DNA from: Diplolepis rosae
Taxonomy: Eukaryota; Arthropoda; Insecta; Hymenoptera; Diplolepididae
DNA: 64,000 nucleotides
NCBI GenBank assembly: GCA_030998225.1
Contig: JAPYXD010000677.1
Coordinates: 13,949,501-14,013,500, forward strand
Direction: 5' to 3'
How positions within the stretch are numbered: position 1 is the first letter of the stretch; the number at the start of each line of letters is the position of its first letter. Below the pieces are notes generated by a model. The model did no database searches. It was not told the origin of the DNA and saw only the letters and a list, made by a program, of their open reading frames with translations. Positions 47,800-59,873 of the stretch are shown in pieces. The translations under genes were made by a program, and so were the position numbers.

Positions 47800-49230
47800 A
47801 AAAATCTGCCCGCTTTGCGGGCACATTCTCATTGCGCGCTTAGCGCGCAGCTCGCTTCGCTAGCAGGTTTGAGCGCGCCTAAGGCGCGCGATTCGATCGT
47901 CGCGCTGCGCGCTCCGTTCTTTCTGGACCTCGCGCTTCGCGCTCGGTCTTGTGCTCTTGGCATACGTTTAAGTTTATTTCTTATAATTTAATACTGAAGC
48001 TCAAACCAATTTAATGATATTAAAGATGATGTAAATTAGTCATTTTCTCAAAGTCACTCTATTTCTTTTTGAGTTTAAGTGAAACAGGAAATTCAATTTA
48101 CTCAAGGCTCTATCGGCCTTAAGGAACACATTCTCATCATGACACTCGCGCTTCGCGCTCGATTTTCTGTATGCATTTTTGTAACTTTTTAATAAATTAC
48201 ATGATTATTGATAAATTTATTTTCTTCCAAATATCTCAAAAAGGAAAAACAATCGTAGACTTTATTTAAGGAAACGATTTTGCAGAACAACGCTTATTTC
48301 GTATCTCACATATTTTGGTGAAACAAATCGAATTTTTTCAATATTAAAAATCAAAAAATTAAAATATACATCCTGTCGAGAAATTTCTCGATAAGAATGT
48401 GTAGACCTTATTTAGCCAAACAATTTTCTATCTAAATGTTTTTTTTGCATCTCACATATTTTGTCTAAAAAATGGAATTTTTTCATTTTATCGTATTTTT
48501 TGGAATTGAAACGAAAAATATATCTTTTATCAGAAACTGTGTGAGACAAAACTTGTAGATCTTTTTGAAACTAACAACATTGTATTCTTACGTTTTTTTC
48601 TTATTTTACATATTATTGTTAAAAAATTGAATTTTGGATTTTCAATAGTTTTTTTTTTTAATTAAAAAGAAAAATATGCATCTTATGAAAAAATGTTACA
48701 ATTCAAATTTGTAGGTCTTTATTTATTCAATAATATTGTATCATAACGTTTTTTCGTATCTCGTATAATTTAACTGGAAAATGGAATTTTGATATTGACT
48801 TTTTTCGAATTTGAATATGCTGTAACATTTCTAATTTTGATTTAATCAAAAAATGTTATCAGGATAATTTTTAGAGATTTATGAGCACTATCTAAAACCA
48901 GTATTGAAATTTTTGATTTTTTCAAAAAATTATTTTCAAAAACACAAAAGTAGTGCTCAACCCCTCAATTTTGATTGGATGTGGCTGTTTAACGAACTTG
49001 TCCTTACTTTTTCGGCTCCGATAAAGTGTACCAAAGCTCAATTCAATCTGATAATTCTATCGAGAGTTATGCCGCACACGACCTACAGACAGACAGACAG
49101 ACAGACACTTTCGTAAAAACCATTTTTTCTGACTCAGGGGGTCTCAAAACGTAAAGATTTGATGAAATTTTCGAATGTCATTTTTCACATAAAACCAATA
49201 CCTTCTCATCCATGATGAGAATGTAAAAAA
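47800..49230 (+). mobile_element. GC-hairpin repeat family C, full-length copy
   Basis: About 1.43 kb. The left end is AAAATCTGCCCGCTTTGCGG, followed by strongly GC-rich palindromic words (GCGCGCTTAGCGCGC, CGCGCTTCGCGCTC). The right end has CTCATCCATGATGAG and AATGTAAAAA. Highly similar to 32327-33720, with an ACAGACAGAC repeat that differs in copy number. It lies about 150 bp from the Ig1 exon. Confidence 0.82.
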
Positions 49231-49694
49231 ATTTTAATAAATAATTTGATATGTTTATTTTTACGTGGAATAGTTTTTAATTACATTGCTGTGCAGAAGT
49301 CGCCGGGCACTTGTTTTTAAGCATTCACATAAAAGCTTTTAATTTATAAAATACCTAACAATGAATTTTTTCTTTAGAATAGCGTGGAAGTTGACAAAAT
49401 TTTGCAATTTAAAATTTCAAGAATTCGAAACCGTTCGAACTCTCAAAATACAAAAAATGACTAAATTTTGACCAAAACATTCTGCATTTACTGACCCCAA
49501 AACGAAGTGTTTTATTCTATTATTAAGGAAGATATTGCGAAAAAAGTCAAGATTTCAAAGTTTTGTTGAATTTTAAACAACTCTCGAAACAATGGACATT
49601 TTTGAACTTTTCTCAGCCTATTATAAAGATTAATTTACATAGACTATTAGCAACGTATCAAAAATATTTTGATAGATTTTTCTTGATACTATCA

Positions 49695-50515
49695 AAGTAG
49701 TTGATCCACGAAAATTAGACCTCAGGCAAAAATAGATAATTTTGCTTTCAAGAATAGCAATATTATTATTGAAGGGCTATTTTGCAAGAGAAAAGATTAA
49801 TTTCCATGAAATAAAATTTGAAATACAGAAAAATGATTTTATTAATAAATTTTATTTTTGCACCAACTTTTTTTCTTATCGCTTCTTACCAAATTTTAAA
49901 AAATTATGCGATTTAAAAAAATTACAAATCACTTTTTCAAGAAAGAGATTCCCTACAACTTAAGGGGGTCTCCTTATCCAGAACTTTCAAAAAATCGATT
50001 TTTTTGTTTTTTGTTTCAATCGATGGATCTATTATCAGAGAATATTGTCGCAAAATTTTACAGTCCATATCGGAATAGTTTTGATGGTAGAGTTCCGAGC
50101 AATGGCTTGCGCGGAGCGAGCAGAAGGTTTTTTTCACCGTCTGAAAACTTTAAAGCGCGTGTTCTCAAAACCACATTTTTCAAAATTCATTTCGAATATG
50201 AATAAATTATTATCAAATTCAGCAATTTGTTTATAAAAATTTCGTTTTGGAACATGTTTTTTCAATGGTTTCAGCCATTATAGAATATATTTTGAAAAAT
50301 CAGAAATGGCGAAGTTGTGGGAAATCTTTTCTCTGAAAAAATGATTCATGATTTATTAGAATCGCATAATTTTTTAAAATATGGTAAGAAGCGATAAGAA
50401 AAAAAGTTGGTGCAAAAATAGAATTTATTAATAAAATCATTTTTCTGTATTTCAATTTTTTTTCATGTAAAATAATCTTTTCTCTTTCCAAATAACCCTT
50501 CAATAATAATATTTT
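49695..50515. mobile_element. TTAA foldback MITE, copy 4, interrupted
   Basis: The left end, AGTAGTTGATCCACGAAAAT, is followed by the same interior as the other copies. A family B fragment replaces the centre at 49964-50187, after TTAA at 49960-49963. The right arm stops in the AATAATAATATT segment, so the right terminus is lost. Confidence 0.8.
49964..50187. mobile_element. Family B fragment (TTAA end only on the left)
   Basis: Preceded by TTAA; starts GGGGGTCTCCTTATCCAGAA and follows the 43.2 kb element for about 220 bp. It then passes without the right terminus into foldback MITE sequence at TTCGAATATGAATAAATT. The 3' part was deleted or never inserted. Confidence 0.8.
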
Positions 50516-50885
50516 TATTCACAAATTTGAAATTTCACAACTTTTTCGTTTTGAGCTAAGATTTTGACTGCATTCAAGAAAAAAAGTTTACAATTTACTT
50601 CTTAGGTTACTTACATTCTATGTAAATCTCATTTTGTAATAAGTCAAGAGAACTTTAAAAATATGTATTGTTTCAAGAGTTATTCAAAATTTAATAAAGC
50701 TTCGAATTTTTACTTTTTTGTCAATATCTCCGTTAATAATGAACTAAAACGTTCCGTTTCAGGGTCAGAAAAGTGCAGAATTTTGTTACCTTCTATTTTA
50801 TTCTAAGGAAACAATAATTGTTAGGTATTTCATAAGTTAGAAGCTTTTATGTGAATAATTAAAAAGTAGGCGAAAAATCGTCTCG

Positions 50886-51537
50886 AGTTGCTGATTTACC
50901 CAAGGGAAAAATGACTTAAGCACAAAGAGTTAAGTCCTCATTTAAACCTCTTTTAATCTAAGTAATATTTTGGAAGCTCTTTTAATCCTCTATAATTTCT
51001 GGAGTATAATTATTAAATAATTTTTTTCTACTAGCGGGTCATAAAGTGGACTTTATTGCCCCGTGCGGGGCAAATAAATCCATTTTCTGTCCCCATAGTA
51101 GAAAAAAAATCGTGTGCAACTCGGGAAAAACATTTATTTTACTCGTGTAGTTGTTACCCTCGCTTTGCTCGGGCATCAAACTTCACACTCGCAAAATAAA
51201 TTTTTTTTCCCTAGTTACACAATGTCGTATTTTGTATGCGTCGTATATCTGAAATTTGAAATTAAGGAAATGTTAACTTTTTGTTTTTAAATTAAGTACT
51301 GCTTTCCATTGGGATGTCATAAAAACCGGGACACCTGAATATCTCGAAAAAAGTGAGCTTCAGAGGAAATACTTAAGATGAAAGATATCGAACTAAAAAG
51401 GATCTACTTTTATTTTAAAATTAGAATTCATGGTGACATCTATTAGGTATCAATCGCAAATAATTTCAGAGAATCAAACAGTCAAAAATTTCGAAACAAC
51501 AGTGTATTATTAACTGTGCTAAATTTTCATTCTTAAA
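50886..51537. other. Intergenic or intron, low-GC with a GC-word patch
   Basis: 51020-51200 has words such as GCCCCGTGCGGGGC and CTCGCTTTGCTCGGGC, like the words in family C, possibly a different repeat family. No gene. Confidence 0.4.
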
Positions 51538-51541
51538 TTAA

Positions 51542-52175
51542 GGTAGTTTTCATGCACGAAAATTAGACTTCAGGCAAAAATAGATAATTTTGCTTTCAAG
51601 AATAGAAATTTTATTATTGAAGGGCTATTTTGAAAGAGAAAAAATTATTTTACATGAAAAAAATTTGAAACACAGAAAAATAATTTTACTAATAAATTTT
51701 ATTCTTGACCTAACTTTTTTTCTTATCGCTTCTTACCAAATTTAAAAAAATTATGCGATTCTGATAAATCACAACTTCACTGTTTCTGATTTTTAAAAAT
51801 AAATTCTTCAATGGCTGAAACCATTAAAAAACATTTTTCAAAACGAAATTTTTATAAACAAATTGCTAGATTTGATAATAATTTATTCATTTTTTAAAAT
51901 TGGAAATGATTAAGTTGTGGGGAACCTTTTTCTTGAAAAAGTGATTTGTAATTTATTAAAATCGCACAATTTTTTAAAATTTGGTAAGAAGCGAAATGAC
52001 AAAAAGTTGAGGAAAAAATAAAATTTATTAATAAAATTATTTTTCTGTATTTCAAATTTTTTCATGGAAATAATTCTTTTCTATTCCAAAATAGCCCTTC
52101 AATAACAATATTGCTATTCTTGAAAGCAAAATTATCTATTTTTGCCTGAGGTCTAATTTTCGTGGATCAACTACC
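51542..52175. mobile_element. TTAA-flanked palindromic foldback MITE, copy 5
   Basis: 634 bp, GGTAGTTTTCATGCACGAAA to GGATCAACTACC, flanked by TTAA at 51538-51541 and 52176-52179. Long inverted halves as in the other copies. Non-coding. Confidence 0.9.
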
Positions 52176-52179
52176 TTAA

Positions 52180-53683
52180 TGAGAATGGTAAATATTTTTA
52201 TAAATATTTTCAAGTATAAATATTATAACAATTCAATTACCTAAATTGGAATTACATCGCTGTTTTTTTATTGTGATAAATGAAAACGGCATAAATGAGT
52301 CTGCATAAATCATTCTCATTTGATCATCCAAAAGTCTCCAAAGACAGAGAATTAAAAGGTTTGAAAGAGGACTTAAATTTCGACTCGGGTAAACAGTTGA
52401 GAATATTGCCTATTGTTGAGTCCAGAAAAGAACTTTACGTATTTCCTTTGGAACTATCGCATTTCCCGTAAAAGGGGATAAAGCACGTTTGTGGCATAAA
52501 ATGACATCGATTTATTATACATTCCAGCTCCGTTAACCCAATTAAGCGGATTCGCTTTGCAGGTTACGATAACGGAGCAAAGGACATTGTACTTGGCGGA
52601 TCTGGGTTCACCAGAGCCTGTCGATTAATGAATCCGATAAGAATATAAGTGGCGCTGCGGTAAATTCCAATTAACTATCAGCGCATTATAGAACAATGGG
52701 GCTCAGAAAAGGAAGACTCGAACAAAAAAGTCGTTTTCCGAGAATAGAGCTTAGTCAGCTTCTTTTTCGCGAAAACGATATTTCTATCAAGTTTTTTAAT
52801 TACTATTTTTATGGATAAGTGTCAGCAGGGAATTAATATTAGATCCTCCTTAGCAAAAGTAATTCAAGTAAATAAATCACGAATTTATAAATCCTATTGT
52901 TATCTTCTTATTTTTATTTCTCATGTAAATCTTCATTAAAGGACTATCGAATTTCAATTAAAAAGTATTTCTTGTCTTGAGTTTTCACCTCTATAAATAT
53001 AAATTGAAGAGTCTAGAGATAGCTTGGAGGGATTTCATATTTTTTAGATAAACTTTTATAAAAGACGATGTGACAATAGTGTCATTAATAATTTATTTAC
53101 CCATAGGGATTGTAGCTTTGTACTTATTCTCTAGATCTTATCGTTTTTTGCTCACTAAAAACATTTCAATATTGATATGAATCATGTATGGGTCTCTTTC
53201 TAGAAACCATTTTGCAGATTACAGATCTTCAACTTCAATTTTCTGACTCTCGAGTGAAAGAGGAAATAGTATGTAAGAAGCGTTTGCTGTACTTTTCAAG
53301 AAAGAGACGCGTTCAGCATCGATTGTATTTTCTGCATTCCTTTAGATATTTGGAATTCCGCGGATTTTTCCAGTCAGTGAAGTCAATACGTCGAATAACT
53401 CAGCCCATTCTATTCTCTTCTGTCTAGCTTTCTTTATATTATTATTAGAAGAATTTATTTGTTTTTATAGCATAAAATGCTTTTCTCTTTTCAAGCGTGC
53501 GACTCTTTTTACAATATTGTGATCTATTTGCTTCGATAATAAATAGCAAACAGTAAATCATTTATTTTTTTCATACTAAGGATGAAGAAAGTTTCTGCAA
53601 TAAAATTGCTTTCAAAATATTGTATTTATTATATAGGAAATAAAAATATAAAATAAGATTCATCTGAGGAAGGATCTGGTGGG
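52180..53683. other. Upstream or intron DNA, no recognised feature
   Basis: A patch at 52490-52760 is less AT-rich and unique, and could be a conserved non-coding element. No exon of the Ig gene was found here. Confidence 0.4.
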
Positions 53684-53768
53684 TTTTTAGTGGCGTAATC
53701 TGTTAGCGTACCATTTATATAAAGTGGGAATCCTGGTTCGAATCCAGGCCGAGGCAGATTTTTTTTCG
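53684..53768 (+). repeat. tRNA-derived sequence (degenerate tRNA or SINE head)
   Basis: An A-box-like TAGTGGCGTAATCTGTTAGC is followed at a tRNA-like distance by a strong B box and T arm (CCTGGTTCGAATCCAGG), then CCGAGGCA and a T-run that could end polymerase III transcription. The 5' acceptor half does not pair with CCGAGGC and the anticodon arm is abnormal, so a working tRNA is unlikely. A tRNA-derived SINE head or tRNA pseudogene fits better. Confidence 0.6.
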
Positions 53769-54540
53769 TTCTTGAATTATTTGCCTTCAAGAACCGTTAA
53801 TATCTCAACTAAATTTAATAGAAAACTCGAGACTTTAAACGCGTTGAAAAACATAAACAATATTTTTTTGATTGATTCAGTGAACTGACATGCTCAAATA
53901 AGAAGAGACCAAGCTTGAGTTATAAGCAGAATATATTTCCTGATAGCCTTTCTCGAAACTTTTCTTCCACTTTGTATTTATGGCTATCAGTCAAGATTAT
54001 GACGTTCAAGCAAAGAAGTAAATTATAAGACGGCGGAAGAATTTAGTGAATGATCGACGGAGAAATTTCCATTTTCGTAGCCTATCCTGAATACTTCGAG
54101 TTCCCGAAGTTCAATATACGAGTTTCGTATCCTAATAATGCGGTTTAATGTAGTCCTTAAGTTTACTTCACACTTCTGGATATGTATGCAAGGTAGGAAA
54201 TACGTTCATTAAAATCACCATCAATCATGATTAAGATTGCGCAAATGCTTCTAAAGATGATAAAAAAATTAACATAATTATTCCAGAATTAACTATTCTT
54301 ATTCATATTTCTGGATAATAATGTCACTTCTCGTAAACTTCAATTTTAATAGTTTGCATCATTATTAACGTATGCGAGATTTAAAATTGAAGCTCAATAT
54401 GAAGATAAGGCTTGAGAAAGTAGTTTTTTTGTATTTCTTCAAGTTTTACGAATTGATTCAATTGTGAGATCCCTTCTTTCGATTTTGGATTCGCACTTAT
54501 TAGTGCAGTTGCAACTTTATCGAGAAAGTTATTCGTTCTA
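53769..54540. other. No recognised feature
   Basis: Unique sequence between the tRNA-like repeat and the long palindrome. No coding frame of note. Confidence 0.4.
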
Positions 54541-56666
54541 CAGTGGGTTTCCCAATTAGACCAAGCAACAGGGAATTTGTTATGACATTATTTATTTCAG
54601 AAAACGGACTGCGCCATCAGAAGAAAGGTTGGTCATAGAGTAATTGTATCATGTTTTGGACAACGAAATATGATTTATAAATTTTTTATCAACATTTAAG
54701 ACCAAAAAATCGCATTGTTTTTAGTTTCTTGTTTATAAAATTGAAGGTAATTATCCAATCTCAATAACATCAATAGAACAAATGTATACAATTGAATTGC
54801 GGCCAAAATGAGCCGTCGTTTGATTCTATTAAGTAACTAGAAGCGTAGAAAATTCGGAAAAACCGAGAAATTTAGCTTTTGTTAAACAAATTAATATCTC
54901 AGTTAATTTTTAACTTTTTAGATTGAGGTTTGGTGGAAAAGTAGCAGACTTTATGCTCTTCAAATATATAAAAAATAAGACACTTTAATTTATTTAATCC
55001 GTTAATTGTAATATGTCTGCTTGCCGCAGAGGTGGTCCGATTTTTATTTTGAAAACGGCTTTTAAAAATATTAATCAAGCACAAAAGAACGTCAATCTTA
55101 GTTTTTTGCTAAAATGTTGCGAAGTTTATTTAAAAATGTCCCAAACATGGCTCCAAACGCCTGAACGCAGCAAAGTGACTTAGTGAGCCCCCCACCACTG
55201 TCACTTTGCTGATTCAGGAGTTTGAAGTCATGTTTGGGCCGTTTTTTAATGAACTTTGCAAATTTTTAGCGAAAAACCAAGATTGACGTTCTTTTGTGCT
55301 TGATTTATATTTTTAAAAGCCGTTTTCAAAATAAAAGTCGGACCACCTCTGCGGCAAGCAGACATATTACAATTAACGCATTAAATAAATTAAAGTGTCA
55401 ATAGCACGAAAACATATTATCTCAAAGTGTCCGATTTTTTATATATTTGAAGAGCATAAAGTCTGCTACTTTTCCACCAAACCTCAACCTAAAAAGTTAT
55501 AAATTAACTGAGATATTAATTTGTTTAACAAAAGCTAAATTTCTTGGTTTTTCCGAATTTTCTACGCTTCTAATTACTTAATAGAATCAAACGACGGCTC
55601 ATTTTGTCCGCAATTCAATTGTATACATTTTTTCTATTGATGTTATTGAGATTGGATAATTACCTTCAATTTTATAAACAAGAAACTAAAAAAAATGCGA
55701 TTTTTTTATATTAAATGTTGATAAAAAATTTATAAATCATATTTCGTTGTCCAAAACATGATACAATTACTCTGTGACCAACCTTTTTTCTGATGGCGCA
55801 GTCCGTTTTCTGAAATAAATAATGTCATAAATCATTCATAATAAATGCCCTGTTGCTTGGACTAAATTATTATACTCACTTTGCTTTAGTTAGTCACATA
55901 AAATCTCCTAATATTGACAATATACGTATTAAAATTTTCCTCTGAAAATAACATGGAAGGTGTCAAAATTATGCATAAAATGATCTCAAGATCATCTCTC
56001 GACTTTTGTGGAAAATATTGTAAAAAAAGTCAAAATTTCAAACTTTTCTTAAATTATAAATAATACCAGAAATAATTGATGCTCTTAGATGTTCTTCTAC
56101 TCATTTTAGTGGTAAATTTACGTTAAATGTAAAAAACGTGCTAAAAATATATAAATTTTCTTCTAGATCCCAAAAATGTCTAAACTTAGAACAAAAAAGG
56201 CGGGAAAATTCAAAATTTCAAAATTATTTATTAAAAAACACTAAGAATAATGAAATTCAATTGATCAAGAAAATTTGATTAATTCTTCTGGGTTATCACT
56301 TTTATCTCTTTTTAAAATCCTGTTTAGGGTATTAAAATCTTTTCAATTTTTATGCCAATCTTATTTATATATTTTTACGACTTCTTCAGAATCTGGGAAA
56401 AAACTAATATAATTTACTTTTAAAATTAATCAAGAACATTTAGGAACGTTATTCATAATTTAAGTAGAGTTTAAAATTTTGACTTTTTTTACAATATTTT
56501 CCATAAAAGTTGACAAAAACACTTTATCTTGAGATCATTTTATGCATAATTTTGACATCTTCCATGTTATTTTCAGCGAAAAATTTGAATACGTGTATTG
56601 TCAATATTAGGAGATTTTATGCGAATAACTTAAGCAAAGTGAGTATAATAATTTGGCACTCCACTG
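54541..56666. mobile_element. TA-flanked composite of two foldbacks
   Basis: Left end CAGTGGGTTTCCCAATTAGA after TA (54539-54540); right end AATTTGGCACTCCACTG before TA (56667-56668). It comprises a long palindrome (54560-55862) and a second inverted-repeat element (55861-56666) whose arms share TATACTCACTTTGC and TCTCCTAATATTGACAATA. The outer ends match each other only in CAGTGG and neighbouring bases, so two elements may be fused. Non-coding. Confidence 0.65.
54560..55862. repeat. 1.3-kb near-perfect palindrome
   Basis: CCAAGCAACAGGG at 54561 pairs with CCCTGTTGCTTGG at 55848. The arms continue as close inverted copies (for example GCCGCAGAGGTGGTCCGA at 55023 against TCGGACCACCTCTGCGGC at 55339) up to a GTGAGCCCCCCACCACTG loop near 55190. 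Arm length is about 620 bp with scattered mismatches and small indels. Transcribed, it would form a long hairpin RNA. Confidence 0.93.
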
Positions 56667-56699
56667 TACTTTCATAATTCGATTTATAAAATACAAATT

Positions 56700-58520
56700 G
56701 AAGCCTTGTTGTGAACAGGGGCGGCTCGAGATGTACTAATCACACGAGCAAAGTGCCCCCCTCCCTCACCTTATATCCTTAAAATCTGATTTAAAGTTTG
56801 ATAAAGACTTATTTCACTTGTGCTAAGTATAATGTTATTTTGTAGTATAAAAATATTCAAAACGAATGGTTCAAATCAATGGAAAAATCAAAAAACAAGT
56901 TTATTAGTTCATTGACAAAAATTACTTTTTAGAAAATTTAGAATTTTTAATACCCGTTCCTAGGCGGTGTGAATGAGCTTTAATAATTATCTTGACAACA
57001 TTTTTGGGTCCGACAAAAACTAAAAAGCAAGAGAATTTTAAAACTTGAAAATTAATAATGAAGTGTATTGATAATTTGTCAATATTATTTTGCTGTAAAA
57101 CTGAGTTTGGCGCCACACCCATCGGGTCACCTGGTCCTCAAAATGACTCTAGTCCTGAGTTATAAGAATATTGAGCAATGCTAATTAAATTTGAATATAT
57201 ATGGAGGTTCTTAATTCGACGATTCAGAAATCGCATGTAAGCAGAAACTTCGTCAATTAAAGGAAACAGCACGTATTACATTCTGAATCGTAATTTTCAT
57301 AGTTTACCTCTAGTTTAGAAGTTGCACACATGCAGTTACAGATTATGGTTGGTCAAGCTACAACTCGTAAACTGTAAATTAATCCGAGATATGGGGTAAG
57401 TTCAGAGCTGTGAAAACATGATGAATGCTTAAAGCTGAAGGTTAGAGGATTTTCTGCTCCTAACAAAATAGCCGAAACGTTGAGAATAACAGGGATCAGA
57501 ATGGCTCACAAGTTCAATTTTAGGGGAGATAAAAAGGTTTTTGCTTAGAAAGGGGTATTTTTTGTAATAAAAGCTTTTGGGCAACTATAAGGAAATGGCA
57601 ACAAGTACGTCATATCTGTAATATGATTTGAAGTTTGAGCATAAAATTAATCTTTATTGAATGAATTATTTGCAAATCTCTCAGAACCTCTGGAATAAAT
57701 CAAAATTTACATCTATATATTAATAATAAGTTTTTCAATTTTCCCGTTTTTGAAAATGTTTCATAATACATTATATAAAATATTATTCAAAATCCTATTT
57801 TATTTCGGTCCACTGGAAATTGCAGTAATTTATAGAATTTTTTGGTATGAATGAAGTATAATTCTGTCTATTCTTCTCTTTCAAAAATACGTAAAAATAT
57901 CTAGAGATAATGGAAATAGCCTATCGTTGTTAACAACCTAACCTGAAAGCATCGGAAATTTAATTACCTGCTTTTACTTCAATTCCAGCAGTTAATGAAG
58001 TTGCTTCATTTCCGTCCTCTTTGAATTACTTTACTCACATTTTATTCAATTTCTCATCTAAACAACTTAAATAATTATTATTTGTCCCTTGAAGTCAAAA
58101 TATGAAGGATCTAAGTATAGTTCAGACTGATATAGAAATGAGGTATTCCTATATTTAGTAGCATATCTGATTTTCAATTTCCTGGAATTACATCATTTAT
58201 GAATATTTTACAAATATAATTAAAATTACTTCCTGTATTCTAACAAAAATACAGATCTCAATGATTGGAAACTTGAACAATTTTTCATTAATAGGTAAAA
58301 AGATATTGAAAGAATATCTTTGAATTTCTTGCATAAAGTTCTTAAACTTTTTCTAAATTACAATGGATAAAAATTTTCGAAATGAAATTTTTACATAAAT
58401 TTCTGAAAGAATAGAGAGCAGGACCCCTTGCTAGTTAAGTTAATTTTTTTATCTCATTAAAGAACTTCATAGAAATAAGCACTTTTCGGATTTTCGATTA
58501 ATTACAATATTGATGTAAGT
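56700..58520. other. No gene; possible DNA-transposon end
   Basis: CAGGGGCGGCTCGAG at 56717 resembles CAGGGGCGG-type ends of some DNA transposons, but no matching inverted end was confirmed. The rest is unique AT-rich sequence. Confidence 0.35.
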
Positions 58521-59873
58521 ACACAGCTGTGCAAAAGTTTTAATCCATTATTAACGAAGATATTGACAAAAAGTAGAAATTCAAAGCTTTTTTAAATTTT
58601 GAATAACACTTGAAATGATAAATATTTGCTAACTTTGCTTGACTTATTTCAAAATGAGATTTACGTAAAATCTCAGTAATGTAACAAGTAAATTGTAATA
58701 ATTTTTTCTTGAATGCAGACAAAATCTGAACTCAGAATGAAAAAGTTGTAAATGTTTGAATTTGTTAAGTCATTCATGAAAGGAATTTTGAAAATAATTT
58801 TATTGTATTTTTTAAAGATATTTTGTAATTTTTTTTATATTGTCAAGTTTTATAATTTTTAGAATCCATTTTTTAATTATGAGAATCCTTTGTATTTTCA
58901 AAACTTTGTGCTTCTAAATTTCAACTTTAATAGTATCAAGAAAATGTCTATCAAAATATTTTTGATACGTTGCTAATAGTCTATGTAAATTTACATTTAT
59001 AATAAGCTGAGAAGAGTTCAAAAATGTTCATTGTTTCAAGAGTTATTTATTATGAGATGAGACAAAATTTTCGAAGAAAATCTAAATAATGTAAACAATG
59101 ATATATTCTTAAAGTATGTAGTGATACAAAAAAAAAATTTTGACAATTTTGGAAAATTCCTTTTTTTTGTTAAATGAATATTTGGCCCTTTTTTTTTGCA
59201 AAATTCATAACTCAAATTCAGTTTATGATAATTAAGTGAAATTTTCATGGATAGTTGATAAAAATCTTACGTGGCTCATAAATCAGATAAAAGTTAATAA
59301 TTACATTAAAAAACCTATTTTTAATAACAATTTGATAAACAATTGCAAATTATGATATGTTCTCAATACGTGACTGAATTTGAACTTTACACGTATGTAC
59401 AATGAACCTTTAACTTTGAATTTCCGAAGAAAAATGTTTGTATTTGACCTTGGAAGTGTGGAAAACGAATTTTTCGAGTTATACAATAAATTTTGCACAA
59501 AAAAACACCTAAATATTCATTAAACAAAAAAAACTAACAAAAAAAGGAATTTTCCAAAATCGTTCAAATTGTTTTTTGTATCACTAAATACTTTAAGAAT
59601 ATATAATTATTTTCATTATTCAGATTTTCATCGAAAATTTTGTAGTACAGTTGACATGGCTTGACTCAAATTCAAGAAAACTTTAAAATCTTGACTTTTT
59701 TCTCAATATCTTCGTTAATAATTGATTAAAACATTTCATTTTGGGGTCAGAAAAATGCAGAATTTTGTTACCTTCCATGTAATTTTAATGAAATAATTAA
59801 TTCTTAGGTATTTTATAAATTAAAAGCTTTTATGTGAGTGGTTGAAGTGCTCGGGGACTTTTGCACAGCAGTG
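58521..59873. mobile_element. Tc1-like MITE, uninterrupted copy
   Basis: Ends CACAGCTGTGCAAAAGTT and the complement of GGGACTTTTGCACAGCAGTG. About 1.35 kb, no transposase. Internally it has inverted copies of TTGACAATTTTGGAAAATTCC around 59150/59550, so it is a foldback. It matches both halves of the interrupted copy at 49286-50885. Confidence 0.8.

Larger units (their letters stand above)
49286..50885. mobile_element. Tc1-like MITE interrupted by nested insertions
   Basis: The left part, 49286-49690, starts TTGCTGTGCAGAAGTCGCCG. The right part, about 50516-50885, includes AAGCTTTTATGTGAAT, inverse to ATTCACATAAAAGCTTTT on the left. Both parts match the element at 58521-59873. Between them sits a foldback MITE (49695-50515), itself interrupted by a family B fragment (49964-50187). 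The extreme right terminus is eroded. Confidence 0.75.

Noticed and set aside
49088..49110. ACAGACAGAC tracts as a possible CRISPR-like or regulatory repeat
   Set aside because: Simple tetranucleotide microsatellite inside family C copies, variable in length among copies.
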